Source: Candidatus Aminicenantota bacterium (GTDB lineage: Bacteria > Acidobacteriota > Aminicenantia > UBA2199). Taken from it: a stretch of 10,085 nt of DNA. Shown piece by piece: positions 1-5,860 of this stretch. The first letter of the stretch is position 1. Each line of letters begins with the position of its first letter. A program made the translations under genes and the position numbers. Location of the stretch: the NCBI GenBank assembly GCA_030612495.1, contig JAUWNT010000076.1:1-10085 (forward strand). Reading direction: 5' to 3'. The notes below the pieces were generated by a model. The model was given only the letters and a program-made list of their open reading frames with translations. It had not been told where the DNA came from and searched no databases.

Positions 1-330
1 GCAATTTTTATGCCAACTTTTCCAAAAAACCTTTATCATTTGATATCAAGGATTTCCAGCTTTTTTAATTTTTTTTCATATATACAATATTCATTTGTAT
101 GTTAAGTATCTTTACACAACAGTTCTATAAAAAGCTTTAAAACATTTGATAATGAGGATTTATGAAATTTAGTCTAAATTGTGTAAATTTTCTTTACATA
201 TCGCAAATACAACCAATAATACTTAATATCAAAGGCTTTCCAAAAAATAAAGTGTAAAATACCTTTACAAAACTAATTTTATATATCAAAACAAAATAAC
301 ATAACGTCTCTTGACAGTTATATTTTAAAA
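1..330. other. AT-rich non-coding stretch with repeated motifs
   Basis: No convincing gene is visible in the first 330 bases. Stop codons are frequent in all frames, and the sequence is dominated by A and T runs. Two short plus-strand frames are open at the left edge (1-105 and 3-68), and either could be the 3' end of a gene outside the window; neither can be chosen. The stretch holds three TGTAAA-N5-TTTACA type inverted repeats, annotated separately. It also has an imperfect direct repeat, CATTTGAT-N4-AGGATTT, at 37-55 and 143-161, and a related ATATCAA(A)GG-TTTCCA pattern near 43-58 and 227-242. This looks like a regulatory or decayed region upstream of the cold-shock gene. Confidence 0.6.
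100..269. promoter_or_regulatory. Three 17-bp inverted repeats, TGTAAA-N5-TTTACA (putative operators)
   Basis: Copies lie at 100-116 (TGTTAA-gtatc-TTTACA, one mismatch), 182-198 (TGTAAA-ttttc-TTTACA, perfect arms) and 253-269 (TGTAAA-atacc-TTTACA, perfect arms). All three have a 5-nt spacer, and the base before the right arm is always C. Centres are 82 and 71 bp apart, and the last lies about 106 bp upstream of the predicted cold-shock gene transcription start. Same-length palindromes with an invariant spacer in non-coding DNA are typical of sites for a dimeric repressor or activator. The arms match the TyrR box of enterobacteria (TGTAAA-N6-TTTACA), but the spacer here is one base shorter. 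The regulator is unknown. The sites could also serve a gene to the left of the window. Confidence 0.5.
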
Positions 331-331
331 T

Positions 332-360
332 TTGACAATCGAGCAAATCTAGGTTATAAT
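332..360 (+). promoter_or_regulatory. Consensus sigma-70 promoter of the cold-shock gene
   Basis: TTGACA at 332-337 and TATAAT at 355-360 are separated by exactly 17 nt, a full match to the housekeeping sigma-70 consensus. Transcription should start near 367, which gives an untranslated leader of about 116 nt before the ATG at 483. A second TTGACA at 311-316 has no -10 box at a usable distance. A perfect consensus promoter fits the high expression usual for cold-shock proteins. Confidence 0.8.
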
Positions 361-366
361 ATTTTA

Positions 367-482
367 TTATAGTAAGTTAGTAATGGTGTGAAATTAAATA
401 ATTTCCAAATAAATTAACTTTTTTTGAGTATTATATTTCTGCCTCAATTTACTTTAAAATTTTAAAAAGGAGGTAGAGCAAT
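367..482 (+). promoter_or_regulatory. Long structured 5' leader of the cold-shock mRNA
   Basis: The predicted leader contains a perfect small hairpin GAAATT-AAAT-AATTTC at 390-405 and a T7 run at 419-425. The segment 438-445 (TCTGCCTC) can pair with 470-477 (GAGGTAGA) in an 8-bp helix with one G-U pair, burying most of the Shine-Dalgarno (AAGGAGG, 467-473). The intervening loop contains the self-complementary TTTAAAATTTTAAA (453-466). The same CCTC bases can instead join a competing hairpin, TTGAG (424-428) with CTCAA (443-447). Long leaders that control SD access are known for cspA-type genes; the switch here is inferred from base pairing only. Confidence 0.45.
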
Positions 483-683
483 ATGGCCAAAGGAAATGTA
501 AAATGGTTTGATCCCCAAAAGGGCTTCGGTTTCATTGAAACTGAAGGATCCAAAGATATCTTTGTTCACCATAGTGAAATTCAGGACAACGGCTTCAAGT
601 CTTTAGACGAAGGGCAACAGGTTGAGTTTGAAATTCGCCAGAGTGATAAAGGTAGTTATGCCGCAAATGTAACCAAATTATAA
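483..683 (+). CDS. Cold-shock domain protein (CspA family)
   Basis: A 66-residue single cold-shock domain, the standard CspA size. It has the N-terminal VKWF segment (7-10), an RNP1-type motif KGFGFI (13-18) and an RNP2-type motif DIFVHHSEI (25-33), the aromatic and basic surface that binds single-stranded RNA or DNA. Members act in the cytoplasm as nucleic-acid chaperones that melt mRNA secondary structure in the cold or during normal growth. The ATG at 483 is fixed by a strong AAGGAGG at 467-473, nine bases upstream. The gene is monocistronic: it has its own consensus promoter and long leader and ends at an intrinsic terminator. Whether it is cold-induced or constitutive cannot be told from the protein, but the leader suggests post-transcriptional control. 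Confidence 0.96.
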   Translation: MAKGNVKWFDPQKGFGFIETEGSKDIFVHHSEIQDNGFKSLDEGQQVEFEIRQSDKGSYAANVTKL

Positions 684-698
684 AATTAAATTTATAGG

Positions 699-750
699 AA
701 GGGTCGACGTTTCTTTATATTTTACAATAGAGAAAGGAGGCCCTTTTTCT
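699..750 (+). terminator. Rho-independent terminator of the cold-shock gene
   Basis: An outer stem AAGGG (699-703) with CCCTT (741-745) and an inner 9-bp stem, 710-718 with 727-735 (one G-U pair), enclose an 8-nt loop. The hairpin runs straight into a T-rich tail (744-748, then CTTT). It lies 16 nt after the stop codon. The AAAGGAGG inside the 3' arm resembles an SD, but no start codon follows it. Confidence 0.75.
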
Positions 751-849
751 TTAACTTAAGTATTTCATATATTGTTACCATCTTAATATTAGTTAGACAT
801 AAAAAAAGATTATATGTGACAAACTTTTATAATTTTCTATTTTATAAAA

Positions 850-1050
850 TTACTCATCTTCTTCATCAAAATCAGATTTCCTATCAAACCTCAATGCACA
901 AGAACAGGTTCCTGTAAATGCAGAAAGAAGGATAATAACACCTAACACCCACAACCAGCTTTTTAAATAAATACCTAAGCCAATCACAACCAAAGAAAAG
1001 GCTATTCTAATATATTTGGAAATGGGATTAATATTGCAATATTTCTTCAT
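850..1050 (-). CDS. Small membrane protein, DUF2892-like
   Basis: A 66-residue protein. It has a short basic N-terminus with the IxxxIRI segment, two closely spaced hydrophobic stretches (about residues 17-30 and 33-46), then a GTCSCAL motif and an acidic tail (DFDEEDE). The layout (short cytosolic start ending in RI, membrane hairpin, G-x-C-x turn) matches the DUF2892 / YgaP-like inner-membrane family, which is usually 60-70 residues and of unknown function. The cysteine pair at the end of the second helix corresponds to the conserved Cys region of that family. No SD precedes the ATG, and an in-frame stop lies just upstream, so this start is the only one possible. It appears to be leaderless (see the promoter entry). 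The nearest upstream gene on the same strand ends 65 nt away. Confidence 0.7.
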   Translation of the reverse strand: MKKYCNINPISKYIRIAFSLVVIGLGIYLKSWLWVLGVIILLSAFTGTCSCALRFDRKSDFDEEDE

Positions 1051-1056
1051 AATTTT

Positions 1057-1084
1057 ATTATAATATAAATTTTTTTTATTACAA
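1057..1084 (-). promoter_or_regulatory. Promoter giving a probably leaderless mRNA for the DUF2892-like gene
   Basis: On the minus strand, TTGTAA (1084-1079) and TATAAT (1062-1057) are 16 nt apart. Six bases separate the -10 box from the ATG at 1050, so transcription should begin at or within a base or two of the start codon. No SD-like sequence exists in the A/T-only gap. Confidence 0.6.
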
Positions 1085-1115
1085 CTTTTTATCTTTTATA
1101 AATCTATGAAAAAAA

Positions 1116-2723
1116 CTAATCTAAAGGGATAAATTCACCATACTGTTTTGTGTAAATTTTACACTTTCCCTTTGTCTTCCATTCAGTCTTAAAATTATAA
1201 TAAGAATCAAGATATTTAGAATCTCCACCCCCTTTTGTGGTGATCAAATACCTATTACTAACTGTTCCAATCAATCTTGCTTTATCTCCTGGAAAAGTTT
1301 TACGCCCTGCAGCAGAAGCATCAACTGGAATCCATCCATAATTTGGAAGGTATACCTCTCCCCATCTATGCCACACATCATCAATGCCCTTATCCTTACT
1401 TCTTACAACTATTGAGCCAGCATACCTTGCAGGAAGACTTGCTGCACGACACATTGCAATAAACACAAAACTATACTCACTACATGAGCCTGTTCCTCTC
1501 TTTAAAACCGTTGGTGCTGGATTCCATCCACCCAATGGCTTTAACTTATAACTAACATTAGATATTATATAATTAAATATTTTTTTAACCATGAAAAAAG
1601 GACGATTTTCATTGCCAAGAGCCTTTTTAACTGCATTTTGAATAATGGGATTTTTTATATCATACTTAAATCCGTTAACAAGGTATTTACTTAAATTTTT
1701 CGGAATATCCTCAAGATTCCCTACCTTTTCCGGGAATATATAATATTCAGTATTAAAAAGTTTTGCTTTTAATCTTATTTTAACTTTTAAAAGAGTTCCT
1801 GCATAAATATTTGTGAATCTAAAATGAGCGAATTTTTGGCCCCACCTATCAGTTACAAATGAAGTTGGTTCTGGTTCATATTTTATTTTACCCATAATTT
1901 CTTGATTATCCATATTCTTTGGCACTGCCATATAAACATTTACCTCTTTCACCTCTCCAGGCCCATAATTTCTGAATTCATCAACTATTTCCCATTCATA
2001 TACTTTTGGATCTTTTCTTTTAATATAATCCTTGCTTTTTAAATCAAGTCTATATATTTTATTGTTTTGATAATCTGCATTCCATAATGTTTTACCATCC
2101 CAGCATACTCCATAAGGAAATGGACCATTTGATGCTATAAATGTTATAACATCTCCTGATATTGTATCAATTCTATAAAGCATATCTCTATTATGATCAC
2201 TTGCCCATAAATATTTTCCGTCAAATGCAAGGTCTTTAGCATCTGCACATGGGCATGGAATATTTCTATGCATCATTCCATCTTTTCTATTAATCATAAG
2301 GATTTTTTTTGCATTATTATCAATCATCCATAAAAAGTTTCCATCAAAAACCAATCCACCAGGGTTTGATGAATTAGATTCTAATATCTTTTCAGAAATT
2401 CCAGTTTTTAAATCAATTCCATATATCCAACCCTCCTTCCCATCAATATACCATAACAAATTGCCATCCCATGCCACACCCCTTGGATCAAAACCAGGAG
2501 CTTCAATCGATTTTTCTACTTTCCCATTTAAGGGATTAACTTTATATATTTTATATGTAGAACTGTCACAAATCCAGATATAATTCCCATCAAATGTCAT
2601 GCCTGTAGGATGGTCCCCCGGAGTTTTATATACTTTTGACGCTTTACCAACAACTCCTCCTATCAAATCTCCAACAAAAAAGATAAAAATAATCATAAAG
2701 ATTAAAATTCCTCTTTTATACAC
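1116..2723 (-). CDS. Exported beta-propeller and transglutaminase-like protein
   Basis: A 535-residue protein. Residues 1-28 are a signal peptide (basic start, long hydrophobic core). Residues about 38-230 hold five NHL/YVTN-like repeats of roughly 41 residues, each with a (F/W)DG-x-x-(L/I)W core followed by a D and an (I/L)YRID-type strand. About 240-330 is a beta-rich linker domain. About 375-470 is a transglutaminase-like core with catalytic Cys414 (GSCSEYS), His452 (WHRWGEVY) and Asp468 (PVDAS). Bacterial members of this superfamily are mostly predicted peptidases or peptide-modifying enzymes; the substrate here is unknown. The start is GTG at 2723, fixed by AAGGAGG (2735-2729) 5 nt upstream. 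It should act in the periplasm or on the cell surface. No strong terminator follows it. Confidence 0.85.
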   Translation of the reverse strand: MYKRGILIFMIIFIFFVGDLIGGVVGKASKVYKTPGDHPTGMTFDGNYIWICDSSTYKIYKVNPLNGKVEKSIEAPGFDPRGVAWDGNLLWYIDGKEGWIYGIDLKTGISEKILESNSSNPGGLVFDGNFLWMIDNNAKKILMINRKDGMMHRNIPCPCADAKDLAFDGKYLWASDHNRDMLYRIDTISGDVITFIASNGPFPYGVCWDGKTLWNADYQNNKIYRLDLKSKDYIKRKDPKVYEWEIVDEFRNYGPGEVKEVNVYMAVPKNMDNQEIMGKIKYEPEPTSFVTDRWGQKFAHFRFTNIYAGTLLKVKIRLKAKLFNTEYYIFPEKVGNLEDIPKNLSKYLVNGFKYDIKNPIIQNAVKKALGNENRPFFMVKKIFNYIISNVSYKLKPLGGWNPAPTVLKRGTGSCSEYSFVFIAMCRAASLPARYAGSIVVRSKDKGIDDVWHRWGEVYLPNYGWIPVDASAAGRKTFPGDKARLIGTVSNRYLITTKGGGDSKYLDSYYNFKTEWKTKGKCKIYTKQYGEFIPLD

Positions 2724-2751
2724 TTTAACCTCCTTATCTCAATGTCTTTGA

Positions 2752-2779
2752 ATTATTCATTTATTAATATTATATTCAA
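2752..2779 (-). promoter_or_regulatory. Candidate promoter of the propeller/transglutaminase gene
   Basis: On the minus strand, TTGAAT (2779-2774) and AATAAT (2757-2752) are 16 nt apart, giving a leader of about 22 nt that contains the SD. An alternative -10, TATAAT (2774-2769), has TTTAAA at 2797-2792 as its -35. The region also carries a 7-bp inverted repeat, TTTGAAT (2747-2753) and ATTCAAA (2774-2780). Confidence 0.4.
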
Positions 2780-2792
2780 AAAACTACTTTTT

Positions 2793-3740
2793 TTAAACAT
2801 ATGTTAACACATCCAGAGCTCCTGGGAAAACTGATATCTCAAACTCTTTTACTTTTCTAATTATATCTCCATCCTTCAGAATATCAATCTCTTTTTCCGA
2901 AAAAACCCTGAATAACTTTGACTCAATAAATTCAATCTCTTTTCTTTTGATATGACTACTTCTAAGAACTTTCACACCAAAATTAAAAGTATTTAAAAAA
3001 GAGGTTGTATTAACAACAGAGCAACCAACTTTACGATTAAAAGGGCTTGCAAAAGGGTTCAATTTCATCCCATTTGCATAACAAGGAGCATTGTGAAACA
3101 CAATAAGAGAACATTCAATATCTCTTTTAATTGAATCATTTTCCAAATGTATTCTTAAAGGAATTATCTTGTTTGAAAAGGATTTTTTAATAGATATTAA
3201 ACCTGTTAAGGTTTGACTTATTAAATTTGATTTTGCAAGAAATTCATGCTTTTTAATAAACCTTTCAATAAACATATTTACATATGTGCTAAGACCTGCA
3301 CTTAATGTTCCAAGAAATAAAAAAGATTCGTCTCTTCCTTTAATATTAATATAACCCACATCCATTTTTTTAATATTCCCGGATTTTATAGCCTTACAAG
3401 CTGTTTCAATTTTCTGAATACCCAGGCTTTGAACAATATCATTAGCAGACCCTGTTCCAATCATTCCAAAAACAGGAATTAAAGATGTGCTTTTTCTTTC
3501 TTTGCTCTCTAATATTGCAGATACAATAATATTAAATGTTGTGTCTCCCCCAACACCAACAATTGTTGAATAATTCCCTATTGCTTCTACTGACAATCTT
3601 TTAAGATCATTCTCACTTTTTGAAACAAAAAGATCATAATCAATCCTATTCTCTTTAAGACATTTTTCAACCCTGCCCTTTTTCTTTAAAGATCTCCCCT
3701 TATCTGAAGATGGATTAAATAGAATAACAACTTTTCCCAT
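2793..3740 (-). CDS. Diacylglycerol/lipid kinase family protein (YegS/BmrU-like)
   Basis: A 315-residue protein of the usual length for the DAGK catalytic family. The N-terminus has the VVILFNPSSDKGR phosphate-binding strand and loop (4-16). The nucleotide loop GVGGDTTFN is at 62-70, GTGSANDIVQSLGI at 95-108 replaces the usual GTGNDFAR-type motif, DVG is at 127-129 and a late DGD is at 290-292. Family members phosphorylate diacylglycerol or related lipids with ATP at the inner face of the membrane and feed phospholipid recycling. The glycine-rich loop reads GGDTT instead of GGDGT, and the acidic residue usually found after it is replaced by Ile71, so the lipid or nucleotide preference may differ. 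There is no SD, and the gene looks leaderless. It is transcribed divergently from the response regulator. Confidence 0.85.
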   Translation of the reverse strand: MGKVVILFNPSSDKGRSLKKKGRVEKCLKENRIDYDLFVSKSENDLKRLSVEAIGNYSTIVGVGGDTTFNIIVSAILESKERKSTSLIPVFGMIGTGSANDIVQSLGIQKIETACKAIKSGNIKKMDVGYINIKGRDESFLFLGTLSAGLSTYVNMFIERFIKKHEFLAKSNLISQTLTGLISIKKSFSNKIIPLRIHLENDSIKRDIECSLIVFHNAPCYANGMKLNPFASPFNRKVGCSVVNTTSFLNTFNFGVKVLRSSHIKRKEIEFIESKLFRVFSEKEIDILKDGDIIRKVKEFEISVFPGALDVLTYV

Positions 3741-3746
3741 TTATTA

Positions 3747-3755
3747 ATTATAGCA
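3747..3755 (-). promoter_or_regulatory. Extended -10 promoter, leaderless start of the lipid kinase gene
   Basis: The minus strand reads TGCTATAAT (3755-3747), an extended -10 element. Six bases (taataa) separate it from the ATG at 3740. No SD is present and no good -35 is seen, as is common for TG-extended promoters. Confidence 0.6.
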
Positions 3756-3811
3756 GATATTTAAAATAAATCTAATAAAAATTTTCTCTTTAAACTGAAA
3801 ACAAGCTTACA

Positions 3812-3840
3812 TTGAAAAAAGAGAGTATTTCTTTTATAAT
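3812..3840 (+). promoter_or_regulatory. Sigma-70 promoter, leaderless start of the response regulator gene
   Basis: TTGAAA (3812-3817) and TATAAT (3835-3840) are 17 nt apart, followed by six bases (atcaac) and the ATG at 3847. There is no SD between the -10 box and the ATG, so the mRNA should start at or next to the initiation codon. The spacer holds an inverted repeat, AAAAGA (3817-3822) and TCTTTT (3830-3835), which could be an operator. Confidence 0.7.
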
Positions 3841-3846
3841 ATCAAC

Positions 3847-5211
3847 ATGGAAAAAATACTTATTGTTGAAGACAATAAATCTATGAGGGAAATGCTTGAA
3901 AATATTCTAACTGAGCAAAAATATAGTGTAAAATCAGCAGCTGATGTATCTACAGCCTTATTACTATTAAAAAAAGAACATTTTTCAGTGATCATTTCTG
4001 ATCTGCAACTACCAGATATGGATGGGCTCTCTTTTTTTAAAAGAGTTAAGAACCTTAAAATTCCATTTATTATATTAACTGCGTATGGTTCAGTAGAAAA
4101 GGCTGTGAAAGCAATAAGAGAGGGAGCTTTTGACTTTATCTCAAAACCAGTTGAGCCAGATTACCTTTTTATAATGATTGAAAAAGCCATTGAATCAACT
4201 CGAATACTAAGAGAGAATATTATATTAAAGGAAGCTTACTCATCCACAATTGGGAAATCTCAAATTATTGGAAATAGCAAAAACATAATAAATGAAGCTG
4301 AAAAAATAAAACATGTGGCAGTAACTGACACACCAGTGCTTCTTTTAGGTGAAAGCGGCACAGGAAAAGAGCTCTTTGCAAGAGCAATACACAATCTAAG
4401 CCCGAGAAAAGACAAACCACTCATTGCAATAAATTCAGCTTCGATTCCTGAAAATCTACTTGAAAATGAACTATTTGGCCATGAAAAGGGTTCTTATACA
4501 GATGCATACTTAAGCCAGATTGGGAAACTTGAGCTAGCTCAGGGAGGGACCTTTTTTCTTGATGAAATTGGTGACCTATCTACAAATCTACAGGGTAAAA
4601 TCCTTAGAATAATAGAAGATAAAAAAATAAGTCGTATTGGAAGTAATCAAGAAATTGATCTTGATATAAGATTTATATTCGCAACCAATAAAAATTTAGA
4701 GAAAGAGATTGCTCAATCCAGATTTAGAAAAGACCTCTACTTTAGAATAAATGCTTTTCCTGTTAATCTTCCTCCATTGAGAGAGAGAGGGAATGACATT
4801 ATATTACTCTCACAATATTTTATAAAAAAGTTTTCCATAGAAATGAAAAAAGGCGATATTACTATTTCTGAAAAGGCAAAAAACAAATTAATATCATATA
4901 ACTGGCCTGGAAATGTAAGGGAGCTTCAAAATACAATTGAAAGAGCTTTGATCATTTCAAAAGACAATAAAATCACATATAAAGATATTATTCTTCCAGA
5001 TAAATCAATCAATATAACAGAAGATTTTAATTTTAAAGGAAATTTAAAACAGGTAACTTCAAGAGCAACTAAAGCAATTGAAAAAATAAAAATAGAAGAT
5101 GTATTAAAGCATACAGGTTTTAATAAAACAAAAGCAGCAGAAATACTCGAAATAAGTTATAAAACATTGCTTGACAAAGTAAAAAAATATGGCATTTCTT
5201 CAGAAGATTAA
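3847..5211 (+). CDS. Sigma-54-dependent response regulator, NtrC family
   Basis: A 454-residue protein with all three family domains. The receiver domain (1-115) has the acidic pair Glu8/Asp9, phospho-acceptor Asp52, Thr78 and Lys100. The AAA+ domain (about 135-385) has Walker A GESGTGKE (168-175), Walker B GGTFFLDEIG (233-242), an RKDLYFR arginine-finger region (294-300) and LPPLRERGNDI (308-318). The Fis-type helix-turn-helix is at about 416-450. It would bind an enhancer and hydrolyse ATP to open sigma-54 promoters when phosphorylated. The sigma-54 contact loop reads GSYTDA (215-220) instead of GAFTGA. No histidine kinase is encoded within the window, and no convincing sigma-54 promoter was seen, so partner and targets are unknown. 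It heads a likely operon with the acyltransferase and PFK. Confidence 0.95.
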   Translation: MEKILIVEDNKSMREMLENILTEQKYSVKSAADVSTALLLLKKEHFSVIISDLQLPDMDGLSFFKRVKNLKIPFIILTAYGSVEKAVKAIREGAFDFISKPVEPDYLFIMIEKAIESTRILRENIILKEAYSSTIGKSQIIGNSKNIINEAEKIKHVAVTDTPVLLLGESGTGKELFARAIHNLSPRKDKPLIAINSASIPENLLENELFGHEKGSYTDAYLSQIGKLELAQGGTFFLDEIGDLSTNLQGKILRIIEDKKISRIGSNQEIDLDIRFIFATNKNLEKEIAQSRFRKDLYFRINAFPVNLPPLRERGNDIILLSQYFIKKFSIEMKKGDITISEKAKNKLISYNWPGNVRELQNTIERALIISKDNKITYKDIILPDKSINITEDFNFKGNLKQVTSRATKAIEKIKIEDVLKHTGFNKTKAAEILEISYKTLLDKVKKYGISSED

Positions 5212-5845
5212 AGATTTTCTCACAAAAAAAATAATAAAATATTTTATTTTATTTACAATAAAAACCTGTAAAATTAACATATCAGGTGAAGAGGAAATAA
5301 AAAAATTAAAAAAAAATAATATACCTGTTATTCATATCTTCTGGCATAGACATATCTTTTTTACAATATATAAATTTAGAAATGTGGGAGCCCAACCATT
5401 AGTATCACTTTCAAAAGATGGAGAACTGGTCTCTAATGTAGCTGAAGAGTTTGGAATGAATCCAGTTAGAGGTTCCTCATCAAAGGGAGGAGCAAGGGCT
5501 TTTTTAGAACTTACACATTCAATAAAAAAGAATAAATCAGAAATTTTAATAACAGCAGATGGGCCAAAAGGCCCTCCAGAAAAAATAAAAGATGGAACAA
5601 TATTGTTAGCTCAAAAAACAAATTCAGTTATTGTTCCAATAAGTTGGTATGCAAACAGAGTAAAAATTTTTGAAAAATCATGGGACAAATTTCTTGTCCC
5701 CCTTCCATTTAGTAAAATATATTTTTCTTTTGGAAATCCATTTTACATAAATAAGGATAAAAACGATATAACTGAATTAAAAAAAGAATTAGAAAATGAA
5801 TTGAAAAGACTTGAAAATGAGTGTAAAAATTCAAGTTCTAAATGA
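5189..5845 (+). CDS. Lysophospholipid acyltransferase family protein (DUF374)
   Basis: A 218-residue protein with a hydrophobic N-terminal segment (about 14-25) that suggests membrane association. DUF374 blocks are clear: FWHRH (51-55) with the candidate catalytic His53, SLSKDGELV (73-81), RGSSSKGGARA (94-104), ADGPKGP (123-129), an ILLAQKT/VIVPISW segment (138-153) and SWDKF with PLPF (164-174). The family is related to glycerolipid and LPS acyltransferases and is found mainly in Gram-negative bacteria; its exact acyl acceptor is usually undefined. The ATG at 5189 lies inside the end of the response-regulator gene (23-nt overlap). It has no SD, and an in-frame stop occurs 9 nt upstream, so translation is probably coupled to that gene. 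The Lys/Glu-rich C-terminus (about 190-215) is predicted helical. Confidence 0.87.
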   Translation: MAFLQKIKDFLTKKIIKYFILFTIKTCKINISGEEEIKKLKKNNIPVIHIFWHRHIFFTIYKFRNVGAQPLVSLSKDGELVSNVAEEFGMNPVRGSSSKGGARAFLELTHSIKKNKSEILITADGPKGPPEKIKDGTILLAQKTNSVIVPISWYANRVKIFEKSWDKFLVPLPFSKIYFSFGNPFYINKDKNDITELKKELENELKRLENECKNSSSK

Positions 5846-5860
5846 TATTTAGGAGGGTAA

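Noticed and set aside
1..105. Plus-strand frames open at the left edge (1-105 and 3-68) that could be the 3' end of an upstream gene
   Set aside because: Both are short and neither shows a motif. Two frames compete and neither can be preferred without sequence to the left.
162..257. 31-codon open frame with GAGGA 3 nt upstream
   Set aside because: SD spacing is too short, the peptide has no recognisable features, and it overlaps two of the palindromes.
731..738. AAAGGAGG that looks like a strong SD after the cold-shock gene
   Set aside because: It is part of the terminator 3' arm, and no start codon lies within reach.
1277..1462. Plus-strand open frame of 61 codons
   Set aside because: It lies antisense inside the transglutaminase core, whose catalytic motifs make the minus strand the real coding strand.
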